A stretch of DNA of 32,335 bases. It comes from Ichthyophonus hoferi. Its lineage: Eukaryota > Opisthokonta > Ichthyosporea > Ichthyophonida > Ichthyophonidae. How positions within the stretch are numbered: the first letter of the stretch is position 1; each line of letters begins with the position of its first letter. The stretch covers positions 41,213 through 73,547 of the forward strand of contig NAOQ01000370.1 of assembly GCA_002751075.1 (NCBI GenBank), read 5' to 3'. Both the position numbers and the translations under genes were made by a program. Under the pieces are notes generated by a model. The model was not told where the DNA came from. It made no database searches and saw only the letters and a list, made by a program, of their open reading frames with translations. This document shows, piece by piece, positions 12,856-24,248 of the stretch.

Positions 12856-14872
12856 GGTAGCCCATCATTTGCTGCAAAAAAATTAAAAGCGGTCAGTGAC
12901 TGTAGTGGGATCAGAATGTATATATGGTATGTTAACTATAACAGAATGAATGCAGACAATTGTGCTGATACCAAGCCTAGAACGTTAAATAATGACAATA
13001 ATAATAATAATAATAACTACAGTATGTAGAGATATTAGCATGAAATGATAGAATACATATAGTTCAAAATAAAGGAAGGGATCTATATTGTATGACTTCC
13101 ATAACGACTTAAAAATCAAGAGGTAAAGAGAGCCAAGAAAACAGGTAAAAAAAAGTAACAGAAGAATTTGGAAACATTGGCAGGGAGAAACAAAGAGAGG
13201 AAGAGGGGGAGGGCGACAGAGGTAAAGGAATATTACCATGGGGTGGTGTTGAGCATACTGGTTGAAGTAAGCGGTCTGGTCAACCATCTGACCTGGCATC
13301 ATGCCCATAGTCATTCCTGCGTCATCACCTTCCTTGGCCTCAGCCTTCTCTCCCTTAACTGACTACAGTAGTAGTAGGGGTTAGTACAGGGTAATAGGAA
13401 GGAGATATGCTAAAGAGAAAAAGAAAAGATAGAGAAAAAGCGCATGAAATAATACAGAGTAAGGTCGTATATAGAGAGATTTTCTTATCAGAAAGGAATA
13501 TATATGTAGTTCTGATCAAGAAAAAGCGACAAAATGCAGAAGAGTATCAACATAAGTAAAAACACAAACATATATATATATATATATATATGCATAGATG
13601 CACCCACCTCACGGTACTGCTGGAGATAGAGCTTAAGGGGCTCAATATAAGGGTCAAATCCAAGGGACTGCATAGCCCAGAGGATGTCCTCTCCGTTAAT
13701 GGTCTTACGCTTCTCCTGGTGGCATCTATCACTAGCCGTGCGTGAGTTAAGGATATAACAATGGGATAGTATATGTATGATAGTATAGAGGTATAAGCAA
13801 ATATATAAGATAATAAGAGAATACAAGATGGAGTATGGGTATGGTATAGCTATAGTATAATAATAAAATGTAGAGGAAAAGATAAAGACATATATAAGAT
13901 AGTATATGCACTATAACCTTCACATATAAACAATAACAACAATATATAGAGGATATTCGCTGGTAATAAAGCCAATAAACTCAGAGGCGCACTCTTGTAC
14001 ACACTCCTTGGCATCCTTCGCCATCTTCCCACTCTCAGGGATAGCTCTTTTCATTAATCGGCCAATATTCGCAATAGGAAGAAGGCGGTCTTGCTCCTTG
14101 ATAGTAGGGTTATCGTCCACTGTGTATATATAGTTGGCGGTAGGGTAGGGTAGGGTAGGTGTATGTGTATGGGTGTGAATGTTAGCAAAAACCAAGAGAT
14201 GATCTTGTTCCTTGATGGTAGGGTTATCTTCCACTGTATATAAGCATGGGTATTGGGGTGTATATGTAGAGCAGGGTAGGGTATGAGGTAGGTAGATATA
14301 TAGATATATATACGTAGGTATAGAAATGTGTATATATGCGCTTTTCAGCAATAGACAAAAAAGTCTTGGTCTTTGATGGTCGGCTTATCATCCATTATAT
14401 AGGAGAGGGTAGGTGAGCAGACATATATAGGTATAGGCTAGGGAGCGGATATGGATAGATGTGTAATAAGTGTAATATAAGCATATAATATACATGGTTA
14501 TATTTCTATGAAAGTACACGAAAGGTTATAGTTGGATGGCTATACCCTATGATAAGCCACAGTATAAATAAAACTAATATAGAGGGAGAGAAATGATAAT
14601 CATTTGCAATAAATATTTAAAATGGTTAGTTTTATTCTTTCAATAGTATCTTAAACAGACAGATTGAGAGAGAAGGGTATATATGAGAGAGTTAAAGATA
14701 CATAGGATTAGAGATAAAATAATGAGTAAACACACATATATAAGACAAATCTATAAAGTAAGAGAAGAAATACCATACCACCCAGCACATTATATATACT
14801 CACATACATACCTTCCTGTGATACCTGGCCAGTTGGCATGGCACCATACGTAGCAGCAGCCATAGCTTCCAT
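12851..14872 (-). CDS. NFYB: NF-YB (HAP3/CBF-A), histone-fold subunit of CCAAT-binding factor
   Basis: Nuclear transcription factor subunit that pairs with NF-YC through histone folds and, with NF-YA, binds CCAAT boxes. Predicted exons (minus strand): 14812-14872, 13957-14119, 13608-13737, 13237-13362 and 12851-12871. The phases agree and give 166 aa plus stop. The histone fold covers about residues 29-118, with the family hallmarks [54 protein letters not shown] and EPLKLYL. The start is the first ATG of a short Ala-rich exon ([16 protein letters not shown]). After the core comes an acidic linker ([13 protein letters not shown]), then a Met/Gln/Tyr-rich tail ending QMMGYQ. Introns 1, 3 and 4 are GT-AG (692, 245 and 365 nt); intron 2 is AT-AC. 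The tail is short compared with the vertebrate Gln-rich activation region. Identity is very secure; the tiny last exon is the least certain part, though it has a good TTTTTTGCAG acceptor. Confidence 0.95.
13571..13592. repeat. (TA)n microsatellite in NF-YB intron 3
   Basis: About eleven TA units a short way downstream of the exon 3 splice donor. Confidence 0.9.
13738..13956 (-). other. U12-type AT-AC intron (NF-YB intron 2)
   Basis: The coding sequence runs continuously from ...FITS-GA to G-GCT-AGT (Glu75 split, then ASDRC) only if the intron starts ATATCCTC (from 13956 downwards) and ends CAC (13738). No GT donor lies at the exon edge. The 5' end fits the U12 donor consensus ATATCCTT at seven of eight positions. 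TCCTTAAC, the U12 branch-site consensus, lies about 10 nt before the terminal AC (13746-13753). All three signals are at the expected places. From established knowledge, such introns are removed by the minor spliceosome (U11/U12/U4atac/U6atac). Confidence 0.93.
14139..14160. repeat. TAGGG tandem run in NF-YB intron 1
   Basis: Several copies of GGGTA in tandem. On the transcript strand this reads CCCTA and acts as a pyrimidine-rich stretch just before the true exon 2 acceptor. It would encode PTLPYP if the upstream acceptor were used. Confidence 0.8.
14178..14233 (-). repeat. Partial duplicate of NF-YB exon 2 (copy 2), splice acceptor kept
   Basis: Reads [19 protein letters not shown], matching the start of the true exon 2 ([19 protein letters not shown]). 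The acceptor is also copied: TATACAG|TGGA here, CACAG|TGGA in the true exon. The homology stops after ANI. The start of this copy is 114 nt (38 codons) upstream of the true exon 2 and in the same frame, with no stop between. Splicing to this acceptor would insert 38 residues including a His-Thr run and a Pro-rich stretch. Whether it is used cannot be seen from DNA. Confidence 0.85.
14345..14394 (-). repeat. Partial duplicate of NF-YB exon 2 (copy 3), decayed
   Basis: Reads [16 protein letters not shown] followed by a stop; it aligns with [16 protein letters not shown] of exon 2. The acceptor AG of the other copies is AA here, so it is probably not spliced. Spacing to copy 2 is 161 bp and from copy 2 to the true exon is 114 bp. 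This looks like a local duplication series involving the intron-exon boundary. Confidence 0.75.
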
Positions 14873-15019
14873 ATTAGTGGATTATAAATGAAATTTAAAT
14901 TTTAAAAGACCTGTGTTATATTTCAGTTAGCCTATATAATATAATCAGTGGTAGATATATAAAGCTCAAATATTAAAACAACAATACAAAAATACAATAG
15001 TAAAAGGCTTCAGAATTTG

Positions 15020-15020
15020 G

Positions 15021-15062
<42 letters not shown>

Positions 15063-15330
15063 NNNNNNNNNNNNNNNNNNNNNNNNNNNNNNNNNNNNNN
15101 NNNNNNNNNNNNNNNNNNNNNNNNNNNNNNNNNNNNNNNNNNNNNNNNNNNNNNNNNNNNNNNNNNNNNNNNNNNNNNNNNNNNNNNNNNNNNNNNNNNN
15201 NNNNNNNNNNNNNNNNNNNNNNNNNNNNNNNNNNNNNNNNNNNNNNNNNNNNNNNNNNNNNNNNNNNNNNNNNNNNNNNNNNNNNNNNNNNNNNNNNNNN
15301 NNNNNNNNNNNNNNNNNNNNNNNNNNNNNN

Positions 15331-15369
<39 letters not shown>

Positions 15370-15390
15370 AAAAAAAGAAAAAAAAAAAGA
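15020..15390. other. Poly(A) tract containing an assembly gap
   Basis: A run of A (15020-15062), then 268 N (15063-15330), then A again (15331-15367, with interruptions to 15388). The gap sits inside the homopolymer, so its true length is unknown. It lies about 150 bp upstream of the NF-YB start codon. Confidence 0.95.
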
Positions 15391-15721
15391 GAAATACATA
15401 TCTCAAACTGACAAATAACAATAATATGATGGTATATTTTAAGGTCTGTACACATAGAAAACAACAGAAGAAACATTAAAAGGTAAAAACATAAAAAATA
15501 AAACGGGTAAGAGAGTGCAAATCCTATGTATTCAACTCGAGATACAAGTATTAAGAAATTATTATTATCCCATTATTTTTTATTGGTAAAAAAAAAACAA
15601 ATAAAATGTTTCAATTAGAACTAATAAATGACCAAGACGTCATTAAGCGCACAGTTTAAAATATAAAATATAAAAGAAAGGGGTACGCACGCAATAAAAA
15701 ATAAAATATGATAAGACTGAC

Positions 15722-16020
15722 CAAGTGTGAAAAAAAAAAAGAGAGGAAAAAAATACAACAGTTATAACCGAATAACGGCAAACTAAAAAATAGTAATCAT
15801 ACAACAAAAATATACACAAAAAATACAAATGTAAATCCGTCAGCAAGCCAAGGAGAAAGAAATATATGATAGCTGGATTACACACAGCAAACCAAGGTTG
15901 AAATTTTTTTTTAAAAAAAAACACAACAGTTACGACCGAATAACGGTCAAACTAAATAATAATAAACATAACATAACAATAATTCACGTAATACTACAAA
16001 AAAAAACTTACAAATACGCC
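15722..16020 (+). repeat. Tandem repeat pair, A-rich
   Basis: ACAACAGTTATAACCGAATAACGG (about 15757-15780, given as a description) recurs at about 15924-15947 with two changes, followed in each case by CAAACTAAA and an A-rich tail. The period is about 167 bp. Confidence 0.7.
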
Positions 16021-19000
16021 AGTTAGACTACTCAGCAACACGCAGCACACAGAGGACAAAATTAACTTACAGAAAACTAATAAACGCAATACAACAAGGA
16101 GATATATTATACCTTGACCGTTTTTGAAAGAATCTATATATCACTATATTATAATACAAAACCTGCAAACCACTGGTCGTTTAGAGTCTGCGTGGCCGCC
16201 TGATAAATGAATCAGGGAGACCAATTACTAACGAGATTGGGAGATGGGTAAAACAATGTCTTTTAATTTATTGTATACGCTGTTGTTATCATGTATATGT
16301 TTTCTATTTTAAAAGTCACATTTGTTTTTTTTTAAAATAAAAATATAAATGTTTTTATTATCTATTTTGTATTGTTTTTTGAAATGTTTTGTTTCTATCT
16401 GTGCAGAAATTAGCTTCATACACGTTGCTTGAATATATTCTATAAATAGCTTTATTTCAATGTTTTTGCATATGTCACATGACCTAACCGTCACATTTGT
16501 TATAACATATAGCATAATATTGCAGGATTATGCACGCCATATTGGAAAAATATTTGCAAGATTTATACATCGTTAGTGCAAATATGGAGAATAAACAACA
16601 AAAAATATGATAATCATAATGGCAATAAATGGTTGGTGTTTGAGTCAGCAGTATGAGAGCCACTCAAAGTGTTTTGATTTTGTTTTGGCGCCAGCAGCTT
16701 ATAACGATCAACCCTTATATGGACATACTAGATTGGTTATGCAACAACCATGGTAATAGAATGTAGGAGTGCATAAGGTATATATATATATATATATATT
16801 TAAAAGCATGCAGATTTTTACATACTGATATATATACCTACAGTTTATTTATAGGGGCTGGATGATGAGAGTTAAAGTGATCACTAGAAAGTGGGATCGT
16901 GTCTCAACTTATAAAATTTTATTTTAAAAGGCCATTGTAACTGGTGGAATTGCATGTATTTATGTAGTATAATATGTAGATACGTATTCTTCTTCAATAC
17001 AGTTATTATCATACTTATATCTTCAAATCACTATAACTAGTTATGTTATAGGTAGCTGTTTAAACTTGGTTTTAATGCATCTAATGTGGATTTCAATCTA
17101 GGGTAAAATCTATAGGTTTATTGCATTGTTCTAACATTGTGAAAAATATGTCATTATGTGCATATTCTAAAGGTAATATGCTTTTATCATATCTAATGGA
17201 ATATTGGCGTTTTATCTTCAGAGGAAACATATATAACTATATGCGTATTATATAGTAATAAAACGCTAACCAATTTGGAAAAACCGTACATTTGACCGTT
17301 TTATAGTTTTTTAAAATCTATATATCCTGTTAGGAAAGGAGTATTTATTAAATGCAAATATTTATTTATATAGCTATAGTTAGTTAATATGATTAGCAAA
17401 TACACTTAATTATACAAGGCTACACGTTCAAACATTTTTTAATTTAAATTTCCTTTGATTCTAAATGGATATAGGTTATAGGTGCCGCACCTGTTTCTAC
17501 TTATTTCCAACATACCTGTAATATATGGTGCAGTCTATCTACATGTTCATTTCCTACGTGACATCAATTTCAAGGGAAAAAATTAGATATTTCTGTTCAT
17601 AGCTTTAAATAGGTATATTGCAAGAGCCTAGACTGCCTTGCTTTGTTTCTGTGTTGGAAGCATTCTAATGTGTATAAAAGTTGTATAAAGGCAAACGAGT
17701 AAGTATGAAGAGTGGAAAAAAGGTAATGCAGCGGAACAGTAATGAAAGACAGAAGAAAGGGGAAAAGACAAACCATCGACATTAGAGGATATCAACAGGT
17801 AGGGAATGTGTCAAATGTGGCTACATACAGAGTGGGAGTGAAAACCAGTTACAGTTTAAATTAATTAATCGATAAGCTATTAATAGCATTTATTCGTTTT
17901 TATTTAATAATCAGCTTAAGTAATCCATACATAGTACGTTATATTTCAAAGTATAAAGGGATAGAACCCATCTGAACATAACCATAATTCAGAAGATGAC
18001 AGTCATCACAGGAGATACTAGCAACCTCCAAAAAGTTATTAACTAGACCATATTCGATAACAACTTCATTCTGCATTGATTCAATCACTAAATTACAACG
18101 CAATAAGTAACATTTTATGGGACCTGATTATATATATATGATTATTCTGGGTAGGTTAAGTGATATTAACCAAGCCACCAGCAATTTATCCCAGTTAATA
18201 TCAGGAATTTGCTCTAGAGCATCAGCGTTCCGATTGAACGAATTGTTTGTAAATACGAATCGTCATACAATTAATTAATAAGTCAATGGTATGGAAAACA
18301 GAGTTTACTTACAGTTATTCCTCTCCAACAGTAGGTGTAAAGATATGCGGTTAGATATGTATGTGTGTAAGGATTGTCAAATAAATATCTAGACCTTGCA
18401 TTATTTATAGACATATCTTCTTGTTGCAGCTCTGCATATTTCTACCCATCTATTTGCTGCAATAATATACATCATTACTAGGCTATTCGCTTTACACTTG
18501 CCACAGTAAAAAAATCCTGCTTTACCGCCTAATTGTGTTATTGGATGGCAGAGTTGAATTATCTAAGTCATTTCTTATCTGAAGATGTATATACCTTGTT
18601 TCTAGTCTCAGTTTTGACTTCTGTTCCCTTGTGATCTCCGAGTGCGTATTACACGATATAATCAGAGAGTAAAGATGCAGTCTGGATCAATTATGAGCTC
18701 CAACGTTAATTAGTAAAATCCCGTATGAAACAAATTTACAAAGAATATATCAAATGTAGTTACATTTTTAACATATGCAGAATAACTATATTACACAGAC
18801 TGAAATTGACATAATGTATGTTTAGGCAAGAAGGTAGTACCAATGTGGTCCAACAATGTATTAGTAAGATGCAGTCTAGCAGAAGTTATAATTAGTTAGT
18901 GATATCATCGATTTGCAATAGAGATAGCATATACGTTTTTTAATATAATTCAGAAAAATGCATTTACGTTTTGTCGATTGCAGCCTGTGTGGTAATCATT

Positions 19001-19229
19001 TCAACTATTTTCAGGGTGGCAGTTGACTATTGCAAACCGAGAATTTATGATAAAACCTGTATAACCTTTATTCAGTATTACTACAGAATCAAGAGTCCCC
19101 GATATGTTTCAGACAAAACGTTTCTATACTTTCTAAATATAGTACTTTGTATCTGAAATACTTAAGAATCCAGCAGTAATTAATTAGAAATTATAACTTT
19201 GATTACTTTGGCTATGTTGTACATTTATA
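16021..19229. other. Gene-poor AT-rich stretch
   Basis: No convincing coding region. It contains a TA run at about 16780-16800 and a short inverted repeat (TTGGCGTTTTAT at about 17204 with ATAAAACGCTAACCAA at about 17258). The phrase TTGACCG...AATCTATATATC occurs at both 16117 and 17292. Short ORFs here look random. Confidence 0.5.
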
Positions 19230-22085
19230 CATTTAGCTATATTTGACACCCATTAATAAATTTTGCGAGTTCTTAATTAGGTTAATTTATTGGTCAATGC
19301 ATAGAATGTGCACTTGAATTAAATGAGATAATTAGTTATAGAGCTAATCCGATTCGAGCACAAGAGCATTAGATCATTTAGATAAGATAATTCTAGTGGC
19401 CTCAGTGGTCTTCTGTGAACGGTATTTTAACGATTGGTTCCATCATTGACATTGATGAACCGAACTACAATTGATACTCCGAATAAACATATTGCGGAAA
19501 GGAAAAATGAAACGCAAACAACTAATAATAAACACGTGTAATGACGTTTCAACCATTATAAGCAAAGCTTTACATTTCTTATATATATAATTTATCTTAA
19601 TGAATAAAACATACTTGCTCTGCGTTCTATAATAATGGTGTCTTTATTATAAGGTCTAGATCAACACCAGCACTTAAGAATTAGCGTCAGTGTTCTGATA
19701 ATTTTTCTCTTAATAACACTGAGCATTTCTTAGTAACCTTCAAATCCAACAACGCACATTACATACTTACACGTATGGCACCCCTCATTGATAGAACACA
19801 CTGTGCCATAAAGACTATCGCACCTAAGCAAACTAAAGTGGAAAATCCACTTTCAGTAATAGTTGAATATAATCATAATAGGCATCTAGAGACAAAGTCA
19901 TCATATACGCCTGCCTCGACATTGCCTTCTATTGAAAGCAAATCAGCACTAGGTAGTGTGTCTAGTGTGCTAGCCCAGCCGAAGATGCTTCTACACAAAA
20001 TTCAAATTATTGTAAGAAGTGTAAGTAGAACAACATTATTTTCAATAGTAAATGTAACTTAGGGTCAATCAGTAATTACATTAAGTTCTATTGCCATCAA
20101 TATCATAACAGAAATGTATACACGGTGCTTGTATAACTGTATATTTGTCTTCTATATAAACTTGTACATTTATTGATGCACTAGTATTATTCCGATAAGT
20201 AATTTCAAGTATGCTACTTACCATATATTTTTCATCATTCTTAATCTAACGTTAAAGATAGCATTTCATATAATATAATACAACCTAACGGTAATGGAAT
20301 ATATAAGGCTAGTACACCAGTGTATCTAGAGCAATCGTTAATGTTCATGAAGCCAGACCAATAAGAACACGTTTGTAAATTGAGTAGAAGCATCTATGGA
20401 CGACATGCTTATGGATTACTCTGAAATAGAGTGATTGATAGCTTTCTACATTCAATGCAAATCTATCCTATAGAAACCAATCTCTGCCTGTACAAGTCAC
20501 ATGGAAAAACAGGGTTCATGTGTATCTGCATCTATTATGATAATCTACTTATTTATTCAAAAAACGTTGAGGATCGAAAAGGGTTCATCAACCTGATTTC
20601 TGCTAGATACTCTACCATGTCTATAAGATTTCCCAGCTCCTTCTCTGAACATACAATTAGTAGGAGCCCAGAAGGATGCATTTAACTGTTTCAACATGAA
20701 TACATTACCAAATTGGTTAAGAGTTATAGTCAACGTGATGGACAACCAATGCACACGCCGCTTCTTACAGAACACAACCACTCCGCCAACATTGAGGACA
20801 AAACACGTAAGTTTTGTGATCTAACTGCATAAGCCTTGCTCATCCAGTGTCTGAACTGGATTAGAAAATTCAATAGATTTCACCACATCGTCTTCAGCAT
20901 AGCCTTCCTTAGCAGGTATTCTGCCAAACCAAACCTGGATCGCTATGAGATGTTTTTTCACCTCTTAAGGTGCTTGAACACAGACCCACCAGAGATCATA
21001 ATGTATAACCTTAGACCTATCAGTTTGCACACCAGGATATAATGATGCCAAGAGTATCAGTGACTATTTCATCTTCTTAACTAGAGGATTATTTGATTGG
21101 AATAGTTCAAAACAAATCATATATGCCTCTTATTAAAAGAAAGACAAGTTGTGAGCATGGGAGCCACAACACAACAAATTGCATATATTGCAGCATCATT
21201 GGATGGACCTGGTTTCAACACTGGGAAAATAGTGCTGTACGGAAACAGTACAAGTGCTATATGACTTTGTAGCAAGTTATGTATTCCCAAGAACATGCGC
21301 CACATCATTGTTCATTTTCACTGCACCAGGGAAGTGGTAAGGAACAATGAAATTGAAGTCCAGAGCACTTTATCCAAGAATCAAGCTGCTGATTGTCTGA
21401 CCAGACCTTTTGGACCTGGACCATTCCAGATGGACAAGAAATTCATATCTATGCCTACAAACACAACCATAGGAATAAAATGCCTTGGATTTCATCCAGA
21501 AAAAGCTAGTATGGCTGCATTGCCGAGTTAACAATCTTATTTCTTTACTTGGCTTTCTCTAACGTTTCAGTCAATGGGAAAGTGTTGCAAGATAGTCAAC
21601 TCCAAAGAAGCAAGTGGTACAGCCACCATGCTAGCAACAAGTGGGTCATGGAATGATTGATCCAATATTAGTTATGTGAAGGACGTTTTTAGTAAGATGA
21701 CGGGACTCGTCGATACAGATTAACCGAATGTGAATGATTGAACAGATGAAAGGCATTAGAGAAAAAGCTGCCTAAATTAGAGTACAAACGTTAGATCGAT
21801 TGGAGAAATTAAAATGAAGTTATGCTTCGGCAATTCTAGTGAGCCTCCTAAGGCTCTTGTGAAGTGCATTAACCAGTAAGGATCTATCCCGTCTCTATTT
21901 GAATCGAAGTGTGGAGCGTAGCTATGCTAATATCTGTGATGAACAAGTATAAAAAGGATAAGCAACTAATGAAGGTGCAGTTATTGACATACAAACCATT
22001 ATAAACAAAAATTTGCTTTTTTTTTTACTATTTTATTAGCCATATCTTATATATATATTCTCATCTATGGTTAGACTTGGTCTGT
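19230..22085 (+). mobile_element. Ty1/copia element (first lineage), shortened and broken fossil
   Basis: The left LTR remnant (about 19230-19640) is followed by a leader and a gag-like stretch (19775-20100, ending in Cys/His knuckle-like residues). Next come the reverse transcriptase C-terminal part at 20431-20690 (TNLCLYKS, CIYYDNLLIYS), the linker at 20836-21010 (LNWIRKFNRFHHIVFSIAFLSRY) and RNase H to 21530 (KNQAADCLTRPFGPGPFQMD). A purine tract AATGGGAAAG precedes the right LTR, which begins TGTTGCAAGATAGTCAAC at 21583. Much of pol is absent. The RNase H end matches 1060-1430. Several breaks. Confidence 0.8.
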
Positions 22086-22384
22086 ATTTTTTTAATTATT
22101 ATATTTTATTTCAATATCCAGTTATTTATTGGCATTTAATTATAGTAGTTACTGTTTTGATATTCTTCTATCGAGAATACAGAGAACTGCTTCGTTACTG
22201 TGGATGGTAAAATGATAATTACTTACACTCAGCCTCATTCTTTTTCACTGATCCGTGCTATTACTACAATCGCATCTAACGCATTAAGGCAGGAGTTTCT
22301 CTTGAATTTGTAAGAGAGTGCTACAGACTATTAGAAATAGAACCTTCTATCTCTTCAAACTTACCTTAGCTTTCTTTTTAAAGC

Positions 22385-23200
22385 TGCTGCAAGACCGTTA
22401 ACTTCAAGTGAACGCGTAGTTCGGCCGAAGTTCTGATAACATGTGGATCATGAAATGATCGGGACAATATTATCTAATTATATAATGCTCCAACCCAGTA
22501 AATTAATTTTTCGATACATATTATGTTAGCACTTACACCTTACAATACTGAGGTAATTAGCGAAAGAGCTATTCAGGTTAGCCATAGTTAATATACCCGA
22601 TAAACAAAGGTCGGGGGAAAATAAAAGGAAACAGAAACAGCCAATAAAGGGGCCCACGCACCCATGCCATTAAATACGTAACCACTCGTAACACCCAAAA
22701 CTTTGCATTTATTATTTGATTAAACAATACCATAATATTTATATATATAATCATCACCTTCTACTGCAATCGGCTTTTCTCACTCTAATGTCTAGTTCAC
22801 CATTGGCACTTGAGTACGATAATCAATGCCCAGATCTCTCGCTCTTTCAGGAGTCAGATAGCTGTTAGCTAACATTAAATAGTGATAATAGTCATTATTT
22901 ACATCATAATATATAATCCCTTACTGATCGGTCGCATTGTGCACCAACCATAATTAGCACCTAAGTGAATCAAAGCATTGATTCTCTCTGAAATAGAACA
23001 GAGATATAATTACTAGTTAGTTGCTCAAAGAGTCGGCATATGCGCCTTCTATAAGACTTCTACCACTTCACTGAGTCTTAAAGACAATTTAAATCTTCAA
23101 TTAGCTATTATTACAGCTAGTCCAGCAAGGACAACTATTACAAAACGTTTAATTAGAACCTTCGAAGCCTGTGGACAAGTCACTAAAACTATCAGAGATT
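22385..23200 (+). mobile_element. Long-form copia LTR with leader
   Basis: It begins TGCTGCAAGACCGTTAAC, carries an AATAAAGGGG signal at about 22646, and shares its long tail with 8750-9130. It closes with GAAGCCTGTGGACAAGTCACT (23164-23184). It lies directly after the right LTR of the 19230-22085 element, so the two LTRs are stacked. Confidence 0.65.
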
Positions 23201-23280
23201 ACTATAAAAAGCGGACCAGAGCTAAGTTCTGCACCCATTACTAGCCTAGAAACATGTACACATAAACAAAACCTAATTGG

Positions 23281-23590
23281 AACCCCCAAAGCCTGTGAAC
23301 AAGTCATTAGAACTACCGCAGATCGCTATATGTATGTATAATTTATTGGTAACAGAACACCTAAGACTTATAAAAGTACGAGTATATTGGTATCAGGAGT
23401 TATCTGTTTATTGACAGATGGGAAATACTTTCCCTTCAACACAAATACGAATATGTTTGTAACACAAAAAGCTTTGCAATCATTCATTATTTGTTAAACA
23501 ATATCATAATATATATAGTCCTATTATACAACACTCGATTGGCGACCCCAAGGCCTGCGGACAAGTCCCTAGAACTAACACAGATTTCCA
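23281..23590 (+). mobile_element. LTR tail and repeated leader blocks
   Basis: Two more copies of the leader block (AAAGCCTGTGAACAAGTCAT at 23288-23307, GGCCTGCGGACAAGTCCCT at 23552-23570). The second is preceded by a short-form LTR tail, AAGCTTTGCAATCATTCATT...CCTATTATACAACA (about 23468-23533), and by the PBS-like TTGGCGACCCC (23539-23549). Fragments only. Confidence 0.6.
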
Positions 23591-24248
23591 TAATTATTTT
23601 ATATATTAACCGCAATGGTAACAGATATCAAAAGGTGCATTGCGGTACTAATTGACTCCTTTTCAGTAATTGGTTATGATAAGTAGGGTTCCACCAGTCA
23701 ATTACTTGTTTATCTTATCTCCCAAAAACTATAGTGTCAAAATCTTGGACTTACCCCAATTGATTGGAGGCTAATTCCACCACTATCTAAATTTGGCTTG
23801 CGCAGATAAATATTAGACTTTCAAAACAAATAATTAGACGGCTAGGAAAAGTATGAACAAGACCCAGGGAAAGAGTCTTGCTACTTCACTCTTCCGTAAT
23901 GATCAACATTGGTAGAAATATAACTAGTACCGATGTTATCATGTTATCAAGTTCTGTTGGATTTTTTTTAGGTAAAGTACTGCTAATTAAATAAAACAAT
24001 AATAAACATAATAAGAAAATAAGAATACATGAAAGAGAGCGGCAGTTATTTTGTGCCAATACTAAAATTTCTATGTGTCTATTGGTTTGAATAAGTGAAT
24101 AGTCCTAAGATAACTAAGGCTATAATAAGTATTAACTATCTATATAAGCTTTTATCTCCAGTATAAAAGCATGCAATAGGATACGTAGTTGCAAGTTATT
24201 TTTTAAAAGAGCTAAGTGGTTAAAACCTTAATTTAATATATAATAATT
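23591..24248. other. No recognisable feature
   Basis: AT-rich spacer between LTR leader fragments and the MITE. I see no gene, RNA or repeat in it. Confidence 0.4.

Noticed and set aside
12985-13314. 109-codon ORF starting MTMGMMPGQ
   Set aside because: Its first part is NF-YB exon 4; the rest is intron 4 read through.
14139-14160. Telomere-like TAGGG repeats
   Set aside because: Only a few units, inside an intron of NF-YB; a local minisatellite explains them.
14966-15476. Poly-Phe or poly-Lys ORFs on both strands
   Set aside because: They are translations of the poly(A) tract and the N gap, not genes.
16309-16515. 68-codon minus-strand ORF
   Set aside because: Low-complexity AT-driven composition, Lys/Ile/Asn-rich, with no support.
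18971-19156. 61-codon plus-strand ORF with hydrophobic composition
   Set aside because: Short, no family features and no homolog in the window; consistent with chance.
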